The notes under the pieces were generated by a model. The model was given only the letters and a program-made list of their open reading frames with translations. It made no database searches and had not been told where the DNA came from. Both the position numbers and the translations under genes were made by a program. A stretch of DNA of 64,000 bases from Puccinellia tenuiflora (taxonomy: Eukaryota > Streptophyta > Magnoliopsida > Poales > Poaceae), in the NCBI GenBank assembly GCA_012064385.1, contig QRDG01001734.1:868001-932000 (forward strand). Reading direction: 5' to 3'. Shown here piece after piece: positions 31,500 to 43,503 of the stretch. Position 1 is the stretch's first letter. Every line of letters begins with the position of its first letter.

Positions 31500-32592
31500 A
31501 CATAACCCACTCCCTTGCGCGCAAAAATTTGCATTCAAACACACAACCTACATCAGAACTCCACTAAAAATTCCCAAATCTGCATCAGACACGCAAGCTA
31601 CCGCCACCGCACAACAACCTCCGGGTCTCACGACCACCCATCAACGCCGACAAAGAGATACAAGCTAAGGACGACACAGATCAATGAACATAGCAGGCAG
31701 ATTTGGATGCGCGTGGAGGGGGGAAATGGGGATACCCATCTAGACAGCAACGCAGACAAGCCAACACGAGCTACATAGCAAGAGACAGAGAGAGTTGGGC
31801 AACGGGCAATGGGGGAGAAGACAAATACCCATCTCGGTGGAGGCGCACAACCTTCCAACGGTGGCTAATCGACGACCTCGACGTCGTTGGATGGCAGGGA
31901 CGACTCTCTCTATCGGATCTAGGTCCTAATCTGCAGCCGCCGCTCTCCCCGTTGGTTTCGTCGCCTGCTCGCGGAGCACCGCCTCCCCAACACAGGCTGG
32001 GCCGGCGGCGACGACTGCGCCATCCCTTCCGCCACTCTCCTCGTCCAGAGTCCCTCAACCACGAAATGAACGTTGACTCAACACGGCGCGACGTGGAGAA
32101 AAGAAAAAAAAAAGAGCATGGAGACTCGTGCGGGGAGATCTGACGGACAAGAAAAGTGTCTGTTCCTTGATTAGAAAACAGACAGTTGTTTTCAAGGAAA
32201 TCCGTTGTTAAATAGGGATGAGAATGAGAAGACACTACCCGTGGAGAGCAGACCCGTTGCCATTCCTAGCTGCTAGTACTGCATGTGCACCGCAATGTTC
32301 AGATCCGATAACAAAAATTGTTAAATGACGAAGTCACGACTATTAATCGTCAGCTAAAATTGCCCCCTCCCATGCAGTACTGTCCGGTTGACCGGCTCAC
32401 GCGAAAACCGGAAGTTCCGGAGCGCCGAGACTTGGATCTGCCCACATTTTCTGTTGCTACCTCCGGTATAAGCCTGGCGACAATCAATTGTGACGCTAAT
32501 TCGAAGATTCCCAGTTCGTAGTTTAGTAGTACCACTCAAGCCTGCTCTTGCAGACACAGCCATGTCTTGAGTTCCAGCGAGATCATCTGAGG
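31500..32592. other. Upstream region of the receptor kinase; possible minus-strand first exon
   Basis: The minus strand between about 32215 and 31900 looks like a transcript start: CTATTTAAC (a TATA-like word) near 32210, then a C/T-rich leader, then a GC-rich stretch with ATG at 32028 (MAQSSPPAQPVLGRRCS) that runs to a stop 35 codons later. No known protein is recognised. The plus side up to 32592 contains the presumed promoter and leader of the kinase gene. If the minus transcript is real, the promoter is bidirectional. Confidence 0.3.
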
Positions 32593-35500
32593 ATGAGGGC
32601 GTATACGCGCTCTCTCCTCCTCCTTGTCGCGGCCAGCTTCCTCTCCAGCTCGATCGCTACCGACACCATCGACCTGACAGCGTCCATCACCGGCAACCAG
32701 ACGCTCGTCTCGGCCCACGGCGTGTTCAGGCTAGGCTTCTTCAGCCCGCCCGGCAGCTCCGACGGCAGAACCTACATCGGCATCTGGTACGCGGGCATCC
32801 CGGTACAGACCGTCGTATGGGTCGCCAACCGCCAGGACCCGGTCCTCAGATCGCCCGGTGTCCTCAGGCTCTCCCCCAATGGCCGCCTCGTCATCGTCGA
32901 CAGCCAGAACACCACCGTCTGGTCCTCCGCCGCGCCCACCAGAGTCGACATCACAACCCGCGCCACGGCTCAGCTTCTCGACAGCGGCAACTTCGTGGTA
33001 AGCCACGACGGGAGCGGTTCGCCTGAGAGCGTTGCGTGGCAGAGCTTCGACTACCCGACGGACACGCAGCTCCCCGGCATGAAGGTCGGGGTGGATCACA
33101 GGAGCGGCGGCGTCGTCAGAAACATCACGTCGTGGAGCAGCCCGAGCGACCCTTCCCCGGGGGCCTACACGTTCAAGCTGGTCCCCGGCGGGCTTCCCGA
33201 GTTCTTCCTCTTCCGGGGCGCGGCGAAGATCTTTGCGACCGGGCCGTGGAACGGCGTGGCGCTCACCGGCGTGCCGGAGGACCTCAAGAACTGGGACTAC
33301 ACGTTCGCGGTCGTGTCGAACCCCGACGAGACGTACTGCGCCTACTACATCAGCGCCTCGTCGCCGCTGCTGCCGCGGTTCGTGGTGGACGGCACGGCGG
33401 GGCTGCTGCAGCGGTACGTGTGGGGCGACGGCTCGTGGAACAGCTTCTGGTACCACCCGACGGACCCGTGCGACAGCTACGCCAAGTGCGGGCCTTTCGG
33501 CTTCGGGCACTGCGAGACCGCCCACTCGCCGCAGTGCAGGTGCCTGCCGGGGTTCGAGCCCCGGTCGCCGCGGCAGTGGAGCTCCAGGGACGGGTCTGGC
33601 GGCTGCGTCAGGCGAGCAAACCTGAGCTGCGGGCACGGCGACGGGTTCTGGCCGGTGAACAATATGAAGCTGCCGGAGGCGACTGGCGCGACTGTGCACG
33701 CCGACATGACGCTGGACGAGTGCAGGCGGGCGTGCCTGGCGAACTGCAGCTGCAGAGCGTACGCCGCCGCGAACGTCAGCGGCGGCGTCAACCGCGGGTG
33801 CGTCATTTGGGCGGCCGATCTGCTCGACATGAGGCAGTATCCGGTGGTCGTGCAGGATTTGTACATCCGGCTCGCGCAGTCGGAGGTCGATGCCTTGATC
33901 AACGTCGAATCAGGTTAGAGCTTAACTTGCATTGCGCCATTGCCTCGACTTTCTTGCTTAGGAGCAGCAAAAATTTGTCACATTTCGAGCAGTTCCCTTC
34001 TCCGTAATCGTGCAGCAAATCAATCGACTAGCTCTCAAGTTTAACTGGTTTCAGCCGACCGCCGACGCCGCATGGTGAAATTGGTGATCGCCGTCGCCGC
34101 GACTATTTCTGGCGTGCTTCTTCTTGGGGCCGTGGGCTGCTTCTTTTTCTGGAGAAACAGGGCGATCGCGAGGAGGAAAGGACAGCGTCAGGCGCCTCAA
34201 ACGGCGGCAGGCAGTCGGGACAACGTGCTTCCATTCAGGGTCAGGAAGCACACTGACTCGAGCTCAGGCTCAGCACAGGATCAACGGCTCAATGAGAAGG
34301 AGATGATTGGCGAGGATAATCTGGACCTTCCACTGTTCGATCTAGCGGTGATTCTTGCCTCCACCGACAACTTCGCAGCGGAGAGTAAGCTAGGAGAAGG
34401 TGGATTTGGCCCTGTTTATTTGGTAAGATCAAGATCAAAGGGCGAGTAGGATCGATGATTCTTCTCCGCATTTTAGCTGTAATTGTGTGCTTACAAAATA
34501 CTAGTAACGAATGAACAGGGAAGGCTTGAGGATGGTCAAGAAGTAGCTGTGAAGAGGCTGTCAAGGAGATCATCACAAGGTGTCGAGGAATTCAAGAACG
34601 AGGTGAAACTGATCGCCAAGCTTCAGCACAAGAATCTCGTGAGGCTGCTCGGCTGCTGCATCGACGGCGATGAGAGAATCCTCGTCTACGAGTTCATGCA
34701 CAACAACAGCCTGGACACCTTCATATTTGGTCAGTTCATTTGTTGCACAAGAGAAAACTCTGCTCGATTAAAAATGTACACACAATTAATCTATCTCAGT
34801 GGATGTATACTATTATGTAGACGCAGAGAAGCGTAAGTTGCTAGGATGGAACAAACGCTTCGATATTATTCTAGGGATCGCACGGGGCCTGCTCTACCTC
34901 CACGAGGATTCAAGGGTCAGGATCATCCACAGGGATATGAAGGCGAGCAACGTGCTGCTGGACAGGAACATGATCCCCAAGATATCGGACTTCGGCATCG
35001 CACGGATGTTCGGAGGTGATCAGACCACTGCATACACCTTGAAGGTCATCGGGACATAGTGAGTATGAAAGCCTAGTGTACTGTTTTCGAGATGGGCATG
35101 TGTTGGCTGTCATGTACTGTACTGACATGTGAGGCTGTGGGCATTCAGCGGCTACATGTCTCCGGAATACGCCATGGATGGCGTCTTCTCCGTAAAATCC
35201 GACATCTACAGCTTCGGCGTCATGGTGCTGGAGATAGTCACCGGCAAGAAAATCCGAGGCTTCTACGATGTCGAGCTTGATCTGAACCTCTTCGGCTATG
35301 TAAGTGGCTACATGATGAACTGCCACAGGTGGTCGATGTTCGAATTAACTGTATTATTACTGATGTACAATCACGCTGGTCATCTTTCAGGCGTGGATGC
35401 TGTGGAAGGAATGCAGAAGCACGGAGCTTGTGGATGAGGCCATGGGCAGCAGCAGCTGTGATCACAGTCAAGTGCGGAGATGCATACAGGTTGCTCTCCT

Positions 35501-35684
35501 GTGCGTCGATGTGCAGCCTAGGAACAGACCGCTGATGTCTTCGGTTGTCATGATGCTGGCCAGTGAGAATGCCACCTTGCCGGAGCCCAATGAGCCTGGA
35601 GTGAACCTCGGGAGGAACACGTCTGACACGGGATCATCTCGAACTCAAAGCGAGTTCAACTTAACTGCGACAGATACTAGGTAG
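32593..35684 (+). CDS. G-type lectin S-receptor-like Ser/Thr kinase
   Basis: Six exons join in frame with GT-AG introns: 32593-33913, 34055-34422, 34519-34729, 34821-35058, 35149-35299 and 35391-35684, giving 860 residues. The start at 32593 is chosen because it puts a signal peptide (MRAYTRSLLLLVAASFLSSS) at the N-terminus; an in-frame ATG at 32548 would add 15 residues. The order is a bulb-type lectin domain (about 25-150, with WVANRQDPV), an S-locus glycoprotein domain (about 200-315), a PAN/apple domain (about 335-430), a membrane span (about 448-471) and a kinase. Kinase motifs are complete: GEGGFGPVY (554), Lys 575 in VAVKRL, HRDMKASN (Asp 672), DFG (Asp 690) and the MSPEY activation segment. 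It should be an active plasma-membrane kinase of the S-domain family, which acts in pollen recognition, defence or development; the ligand is unknown. Exon 1 is very GC-rich, as is usual in grasses. Confidence 0.95.
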
Positions 35685-38403
35685 TTTGAGGTGGAACAGC
35701 ATGCACAGGATAGAATGAATGCTTCTACTATTTGTTTTATTTACCTCACCGGTAGCCTGATCCGATCACAGGAAGGAAAAGATAGTTCTAGTAAAGATTG
35801 CACATCCAAAATTGTACTGCATCTAATATATAGAGGGCAACAGTTTCTTTTATTTCTCTTAAAGAAAACATCTGCCCGGCCTGCACGAAACCCAATATTA
35901 GAGCATCTCCAACGGCACTTCCAACAGCCGGTCAGGATGGCCGCTATTGGGAGCAAAAAAAAAAAAAAAATCACAACTCTAACCAGGATACGAAACATCA
36001 CTCACAAACAACGCATTGCAGCAGCGACGTAGTAGAGGAGGTATGGCAACGGTAGGAAGAAAAATGGTGGGTAGCAGCGTGCATAATTGAGGAAGGGCTA
36101 CAATGGTAGGGCAGCAAAGAAGGGTAGCGGAAGCAGCAGTACAACACCTTGAGGCTCTTCCTACAGCAGCACAAGAAGCAATGATGGAAGCAGCCGTTGC
36201 AATTTGCATCCAGAGCTTCATTTGGTGACCATCTAGTTTTGACTTTCCATTACGCTACTGGACTGGGAGCATTTTTCTTTTTAGCCAAAATTCAGCAAAC
36301 TTATGTTTTGCCTACAATGTTGCCTACTGGGTTCGACATGCAATAAAAAGGCTCCTTCATAATCAGGTCTAAGAAAGGACAAGACCAATAATACACAAAG
36401 GAAGTGCCAGGAAGAAATGTAGACCATAACACTCAAAGAAAAATCACAGGAACCTTGCGCAATAAGAAATTGCAATAAAGAACTGAGACAATATTTAGGG
36501 GGGTGCAAACTAAGACCAGATTCACTAGTAACTATAGATAAAGTTATCATATTAAATATCAGTCCGACAAGGAATACCACGTTATTAACTTGTTTCTCAT
36601 CAATCATATAAAGGGCATTTCGGAACTGTTGTTCAGAAACACAGCCATTACTTTGCAATGCATCCTTGCATGTTTATATCAAGACAGAAGAAGGTACGAT
36701 ATCAGAACTTGGAAAAGCCCAATAGAACCATGAATGTAGGTGGCGTAAATAAATTACCACAGAAGTCCATTTAGTTCACTACTCTACAAAAATTTATCAT
36801 TCTGATTGCACGACATGAGCAGAGGTCTTCCAGCGTTTTATCACCTTGGACCAGATAGACCCATCTCTATATAAAAAAATAAAGTATACATCAGAAGATT
36901 GAACACCTCAACCGAACATCATTCTTCAAATTTAAGCATGGAAGCATACAGCGTTCATAGTAGCCGTGATACTAGAAGAAATAAATTTACATAATCCGAC
37001 TGTCTAAGACATAAAACACTATGGCTAGGACAGATGTGAGTAATACGTGCGCAGCATATCCACAAAGCCAAGCACCCACCTTAAGACATTGCGTAAATGT
37101 TTCACGTATCATCATTTTCATCTGAGAAAAGAAGAATAGTAATATTGTAAACTAAATCGGCAGACAGATTTAAGAAACACTCTTTATTAAAAATAATTTC
37201 AAGAGAAAATGTAAGCGTCTCAAAATGCAAGCAGGGAACAATATAGGCTCACTGAATAAATAATACTGCATATATTTCTCACAAACAAATATGCTTCGTA
37301 AAGGATTAACCACTACATAGAACATCGGAAAATGATGTATTTTATCCATCAAGTTGTTCTTCAAAAAGGCAGGTAATAATTCTACACAGATAAGATCAAA
37401 CTAATCTCCAGGTACATATTTGATATGTTTAGGCACTCATTCTTGATGATTGTGAAGCAAAACAGCAAGCTCCCGGTAAAATACCTTTCAAGAACTAGCA
37501 AGTCATGTGCCTGCAGAAACCAAATGCCTTACTCAAAAAACTATGAAAGAACATTGTCGAATAAGTGAGTCTGTAATTGCTATAGCATGAAAAAAGACTA
37601 GTGTTTTCTCTCTCTAAGAGTCCAGTTAAAGGGGGTATTATGCAATGATTATGAGTCGAACGACTAGTCTAGAGCACGACTAGTCTATGAGTTGCTACCT
37701 GTGTTCCAACCAAAAACCTCGACTAGTTGCGACTAGTCTACTTGTCGGTACCCCAGCGACAACTTGCAACTCATCGACTCGTAAATCTTGGTATTATGGA
37801 GTGCTAATCAGCTACAGAGATCCAAAACTAGGGCTTACATGTGCAACCTAAAGAATTAAAGTAATTTGATGTTTCCTACCCAGCCATAAAAGCACTGAGG
37901 TTAAGGTAGACACACTATTACGGACAAAGATGTCGCTGTGGAACAGCGATACCATGTTATTATACCAAAATGTTGTTATAAAAGAACAGAGAGCTAATGC
38001 ACAAGGACATCTCTAATTATCCATTCTCATTAATCAAACCATCTAAAAGAAGCTGAATATTTCCCAGAGAATAGATCAATAATAGCAACTACTCAAACAA
38101 TCTACACACACTAAATATTTCCCCTCAAACAGATCAATAACAGCAAATAAACACCAAACGGAACTTCTTACACCAAGCAGACAGCACACTGCACACCTAT
38201 TTGGTAAAAGAACTACACAAACAAAAGAGTAACCAAACGGCGACACATACCAAACATACAGCCATACAGGATCAGATTATTCAACATGCTGATCAAACAA
38301 CTAAACTAATGACGCGCAAGTAAAGGAAGGTACAAGTATGCACGGGCACAGTTCTCACCCCCAAACGGAAAAGACACACAAGAGCATCATCGATCGTACG
38401 ATG
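35685..38403. other. Intergenic / possible 3' UTR exons of the minus-strand gene
   Basis: No coding gene is supported. At 35898 a motif like TTAGAGCATCTCCAACGGCA, often seen at the ends of small grass transposons, starts a GC-richer block to about 36220. On the minus strand near 37515-37440 a sequence bounded by TTTCTGCAG and a GTATTTT-type donor could be an untranslated exon of the NFD6-like gene, whose relatives often have spliced 3' UTRs. The rest is AT-rich. Confidence 0.35.
37660..37745. repeat. Cluster of GACTAGTC palindromes
   Basis: CGACTAGTC occurs at 37661, 37678 and 37730, and a variant CGACTAGTT at 37719. GACTAGTC is a perfect 8-bp palindrome. The cluster may be the core of a small fold-back transposon, but I could not fix its ends. 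Confidence 0.55.
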
Positions 38404-38762
38404 TTAAAGTCCGGGATAGGTGCGACAGAGGATACCCTGAGAGAGCGCGCAGCAGCTCCGGGACGCCGTGCTCAGCCGCGAAGTCAGCCTCGCCGCGGCC
38501 ACCGCGCTGTGCAGCGGCAGCAGCGACATCCCCGCGACGCAACCCAGCTCCACCGGCAACCTGCAGGGCACAAACCCGTCCGTCCGCGTCACAGATCCGG
38601 CACTGTTTGGATAGGGCTAACAGGTGAGTTGCCATTTGTTTACCTGGAGATGCACGGGGCGCGCCTTGCGGCAGAGCGGCCGACGGAGGGGATGGAGCGG
38701 GAGGCGGCCGAGCGGCAGGCTGCGGAGGCCGCGCGGGCGGCGGCGCGGAAGGTCGTGGCCAT
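38404..38762 (-). CDS. NUCLEAR FUSION DEFECTIVE 6-like small mitochondrial protein
   Basis: Two minus-strand exons, 38762-38644 and 38560-38404, join across a GT-AG intron of 83 bp to give 91 residues. The N-terminus (MATTFRAAARAASAACRSAA) is rich in Arg, Ala and Ser, as in a mitochondrial presequence. The second exon encodes LPVELGCVAGMSLLPLHSAV and ends ALSQGILCRTYPGL, the pattern of the plant NFD6 family as I know it (short mitochondrial proteins; the Arabidopsis gene is needed for polar nuclear fusion in the female gametophyte). The biochemical role of the family is not known. Longer frames on the plus strand here are shadows. The second MULE begins about 330 bp upstream of the start codon, so it lies in or near the promoter. 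Confidence 0.75.
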
Positions 38763-39423
38763 CTCGAAGGATTGGTGGGGATCGGAGATGGGGGATGGAG
38801 AGGAGGGTGGGCGTGGAGAGGAGTTTAGGTCTCGGTTCTGGAAGATGCGGCGGCGGGGGCACGAACAGGGTAAGACACTTTCATTTCCAGGTTGGGCCGC
38901 GGCCCAGAATTGCGGCCTATGTTCGGCATCCCGCGGATTGTACCACACGGCACGATTTTTTGTTCAGCTAAAAAAAAAGGCACGATTTTTTGTTTTTTTT
39001 CTGCTTAATTTTTAAAGAACAGATTTTTTTTATATTGCTTCATCTTGGTTGTGCTCTTCTTTTGTTTGGTTCGCCAAGGTGCCATTTTTGGTTGAGAAAA
39101 TTGCTTCTGTGCCATTGACTAACGCGGCAATAGCTTATTTGCCATCAAACAAAGGACGAGTGCTTATATACCAAGTACAACCAATTTTTAGTGCTCATAT
39201 GCCATCGCTGTTAGTTCCTCGTCAGGTTCTCTCCGTTTTCCTGTCAGTATATTTAAAATTTCCACTCTTACCCTCAGTTTAGAATAGGAAAAAGTCAAGT
39301 CTAAAAAAAAGTCATCAAAGAAAAAAAAGATCCAACTCACGCACGCAGCACGCTACCGCCAGACCAGCCCAACACAACACACTCACGCACGCACGCAGAG
39401 CGGAGGGACCATGGCGGAACCAC

Positions 39424-39660
39424 CGCCGCCGCCGCTCCCCGAGCGCCTACTGCTTCTCCCTCCACCCCCCGTCGCCGCCCTCCCATCCCCCGTCGCCGCC
39501 CTCTCAGCCCCCGCCGCTGTGCCTCCACACGTCCCCTCCGCGCGCCCGCCGCCGCCGCTCCCTGAGCGCCTGCTGCTTCTCCCTCCACCCCCCGTTGCCG
39601 CCCTCCCAGCCCCCGTCACCGCCCTCTCAGCCCCCGCCGCTGTGCCTCCACACGTCCTCC
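39424..39660 (+). repeat. 123-bp in-frame tandem duplication, proline-rich
   Basis: A 123-bp unit (41 codons, reading LPERLLLLPPPPVAALP and onward) occurs twice, offset by exactly 123 bp, with few changes. The ORF with this repeat (ATG 39411) ends at 39839 and does not join the transposase frame, so it is either an upstream ORF or 5' UTR. Confidence 0.8.
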
Positions 39661-39687
39661 GCGCGCGCGACAGGAGCAGATCGAGCC

Positions 39688-42654
39688 ATGGCTTCTTGTC
39701 GGACGGTCCCGTCGCTTCCCCGCCTGACGCTGTCGGACGGTCCCGTTGCTTCCCCGCCTTGTGCCTTCTTGTCCAGTGCATCTTTGACGGTTGGAGCGGA
39801 GCTAGCGGCGCAGACCTCTCCCCCTGGCCAGAACCCTAGAATTGGGGATTCCGGCGAGGTGGAGACGGGAGCTGGGGCGTCGATGATTGAGGCCCTCTCC
39901 GAGATCACCACTTCAAGCACACTCGCAGCAACTCGTTTGCCCGATGATGACTCCACCTCTCTCTCTGCAATTTACGAAAGGTAATTTTCGTACTCTCACG
40001 TTTTGCTGCAGTTTTTGATAGGAGAATGCACATTGACATGGTTGCATCATCATAGGATGATCCAATCTTGCACTTACGCAGTAGATGTGAAGATTTGTAG
40101 CAGTGAAACTGAAATAAATGGAGATGCAAGTTTTAGTTGGCAGATTGTTGAGGGTACGAGCTCAAACATGAAGGATGTGCTGGCCTGTATTGCTGGCAAT
40201 TTCTCTTTTCCTCTATGTTCAGAGAAGAATATATCTCTTGAGTATCTTGATTCAGTTAGTGGCAAAAACATCTCCGTGTCAAATGATAAAGAATGTATGC
40301 AAATGTATGATTGTTTTCATCGGAACAGAAGTGGCAATTTAATCATCAAACATGTTGACAAAATTGATTATCTTGATGCTCCATGTACTGCTTCAAATCA
40401 AACACCATCTATAGCGCTGCCTAGTCAAGCAACTAATATCAATGGTGAAGCTAGTAACAATGCTGAAGCTAGTGCATGCCTAGACAATTATCTTGCCAAT
40501 CCACATGAAGAATATGAACATGTTGGTGTAGATGAGGAGGACCAATACTCAATTAGTACTGCTGGTTCGGATAGTGATGATGAGGTTGGACAAAAAGATA
40601 TACAAAATAATGAGTATGTCGAGGACAGCAGCGATGATGAGGAGTGGGTTACGGAAGATGCTAGACCGGATGCTATTCCAGAAATTGCTTATGACAAAGA
40701 CAACCCACCAATGCATGTTGGGGCAAAGTACCCCAATATTGAAGAGTTTAGGTTGGCAATTGCTACATACGCCATAAAGAAAGAGTTCGAATTTAAGGTT
40801 GAAAAAAGTGAACCTGCTCGATTTAGGGCTTATTGTCGTCGAGCTAAAAAGACAGGCTGTACATGGAGAATTCATGTTGGGAGGTTAGATGACCAAGAAA
40901 CTATGGAGGTATGTTAGTTGCATAATTTATAGTGTGTTGTTATAAATGTATAATGTGTTGTTACAAATGTAGTTAACTAACAGTAGTTTATTTTCCCCAT
41001 TTTTTGTTTAATGCAGGTCAAGGTTCATGTGGAGGAGCACACATGTTCTAGCACAAAGAAGAAAAAGAAGCAGAGGAATGCTTCAAAGGCATGGGTTTGT
41101 GAGAAAGTCATGGACTGGGTAAAAGAAGATCCTAGCGTTCGCCCTATGGAGTTACGGAGGAGGCTACATGACAAGTACAAGATCAAGATCCATTACACAA
41201 AAGTATTCCGTGGCAAAGGGCTAGCAATGGCTAAGTTGTTTGGTGATTGGGATGATTCTTTTGATAAGCTATATGCATGGAAGGCTGAGGTTGAGAAGAG
41301 GTCTCCTGGAAGCATAGTTGCAATTGACCACATGGAGTATGATCAGAAAAAGTATTTCATTCGAATGTTTGTTGGGCTGAAACCTCTTTTTGATGGATTC
41401 TTGGCTGGCTGCAGACCTTACTTGGGAATAGACAGTACTCATTTGACAGGAAAGTACAGAGGCCAATTAGCTACTGCTTGTGCTATTGATGGGCACAATT
41501 GGTTGTACCCTGTAGCATATGGCATTATTGACGCAGAAAGTACTGAAAGTTGGGTGTGGTTTATGGAGAAGCTTCGTGATGGCATTGGCTCTCCCCCTGG
41601 TCTAGCTATATGTTCAGATGCAGGAAAAGGAATTGACACAGCAATTGAACAAGTATTTGGGTATGCAGAACATAGGGAATGCATGCGGCACTTGGTTGTG
41701 AACTTCAAGAAAAAATTTCATGGTAAAGTTTTTGATGATCATTTGTGGCCAGCTGCTTATTCATGGACTCCTCGAGGTTTTGACTATCACATGGCAGTCA
41801 TAGAGGAGAAAAAGGCTGCTGCAATAGCATACTTAAACAAGTACCACAGCAGGCTATGGTCGAGAAGCAAATATTCAACCTCCTCAAAAGTTGATTATGT
41901 CACAAATAATTTGGCTGAGTGTTTCAACAACTGGATCCACAAGCACAAAGGTCTAATGTTGTTTCAGCTCGTGGACAAGATTAGGAGAAAGATTACAGTT
42001 AAGTTTGACAAGAGGAGAAGGGTAGCTAGAAAATTTGAGGGTCGACGCATACTTCCAAGTGTCATGAAGGAGTTGAATGACATAAGTAGGGGGCTGGACA
42101 TTGAATATGAAAGAATTGATGACATGATTGCAGAGGTCAGTGAGAGTGCTGCGCTAGGAGGCAAGCGCCACATCACCGATCTAGCAAATAGGACATGCAC
42201 ATGTTGTGCATTTCAAATTTCCGGGAAGCCTTGCAAGCATGCTATTAGCTTTATCACTGGAATTAGAGGGGTCACAATAGAAGACTTTGTTGATGACTAC
42301 TACAGCGTTACCAAGTTCACTGCGGCCTATGCTCCTATTCTTCCTGGCCTTACCGACATGTCTCAATGGCCAAGTGTTCACAAAGAATTCTTTTTGAACC
42401 CTCCAATCCTTAGGAGAGCCCCTGGGAGGCCAAAGGTAGAGAGGCACAAAAGTGGTGCTGAGAATAGCAAGGGCAAAGGAAAGAAGGGCCAGCAGCAATG
42501 TCCAATTTGCAAAGAATTTGGACATAGATGGCAAAGCTGCAAAAATGCTGCACCTAATGCATTAGAAGCCTATGCTGAAGTAGCAAAGCAAAAAAGGTAC
42601 TTTTTGTTTCAATATTTCTGTCCCATCTTACTCTTTCTTGTCTTAATTAACTAA
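39688..42654 (+). CDS. MuDR-type transposase of MULE 2
   Basis: Exons 39688-39980, 40056-40908 and 41017 onward join in frame with GT-AG introns. Read to the stop at 42654 this gives about 927 residues. The order is a PB1-like N-terminal region, an acidic stretch, a MuDR-type zinc-finger DNA-binding region (about 345-392, ending HVEEHTC), the MULE DDE domain (Asp 521 in GIDSTHL, Asp 583 in CSDAGKG, Glu 683 in NNLAECF), a SWIM zinc finger (CTCCAFQISGKPCKHA) and a CCHC knuckle (CPICKEFGHRWQSC). All catalytic residues are present. The true 3' end is probably spliced at 42597 into later exons, because a tail at about 42909-43026 (MATRSKKKLKL then stop) resembles the tail of the other MULE transposase. 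The exon between them is ambiguous because a short A-rich duplication near 42680-42740 changes the frame. Start codon 39688 is the first in frame. Confidence 0.88.
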
Positions 42655-43503
42655 TATGTAAAACTCATGTAGAAACAAAAGAAAAAAACCCATTGCCAAA
42701 GCTGAAACTGAAACTGAAAAAAACCCATTGCTTTGCTTCCATGTTCAAATGATGCAATTGAAGACAGTGCTTCCAAGTCGACATCATCGAAGAATACCCC
42801 TAAATCTAAAAGGTATGAAAACTGAAACTGCACTAGCTCTACTTCCATGTTTCTAAATGATGCAATTCAAGACTGCTGCCATGTTTCTAAATGAAAACTG
42901 AAACTGTAGATCAAAGATCATATGTGCCGCCACTGACAGCCCTGCAATGAGCACTCGAAACAAGAAGAGAGATGCTCCTAACAGCCAACCAATGGCCACT
43001 CGAAGCAAAAAGAAATTGAAGCTATGAACTTAGTGTTGCTGCATGTTTTGGTGGTCAGCAAAAAGATGGTCATTTTGCTACTGCTTGTGTGGTCTGCAAC
43101 AAGAACTTTATGTTGTCAACTTGCTACTGCTTGTATGAACTAGCTCTTGTCTTTTGGTTCTTGATGTTTGTGTACTTGCTACTGGTTGTTTCCATATTAT
43201 GCGAACTTATTACTGTTTGTGTTATCTATTACTGGAAATATTGCCACTTGTGTTACATAATTGCTGAAAATAGAGGCGAAATGCTGCCAATTTTTTTGTA
43301 TACATGTTTATAACCGTTGCTTATTTGCCACTGGGGGCAGGTTGGTCATTTTGGCCTCTTACCGGAGTGTGGTAACGCTGGAATAACGGACAGTGGCAAA
43401 TAAGCAATAAATTTGTTTGTGTTTGGTATATAAGAACTGAGGCTTTGTTGGATGGCAAATGAGCCATTGCTGAGTTTGTCAGTGGTATAGAAGCCATTGG
43501 CTC

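Larger units (their letters stand above)
39098..43501 (+). mobile_element. Mutator-like element (MULE 2), possibly autonomous
   Basis: Terminal inverted repeats of about 115 bp lie at 39098-39212 and 43388-43501. Shared words are GGCTcATTTGCCATC, CAACAAAG, CTTATATACCAA and ATTTGCCA. They are imperfect, and I could not find a convincing 9-bp target duplication, so the ends are accurate to perhaps 10 bp. The 4.4-kb element holds a single transposase gene with no stop or frameshift in its main exons. It is a different family from MULE 1. Confidence 0.8.

Noticed and set aside
32731..33699. Long minus-strand frame (322 codons) and plus-strand frame at 33036-34007
   Set aside because: Both are shadows of the GC-rich first exon of the receptor kinase. 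Their compositions (Arg, Ala, Gly) are typical of off-frame GC-rich coding DNA.
38338..39015. 225-codon plus-strand frame over the NFD6-like gene
   Set aside because: It is antisense to both exons of the NFD6-like gene and crosses its intron. The minus-strand spliced product is recognisable and this one is not.
39090..39100. A 9-bp target duplication for MULE 2
   Set aside because: The 9 bases outside the two TIRs (TTTTTGGTT and TATATTGAT) agree at only about five positions, so I do not claim it.
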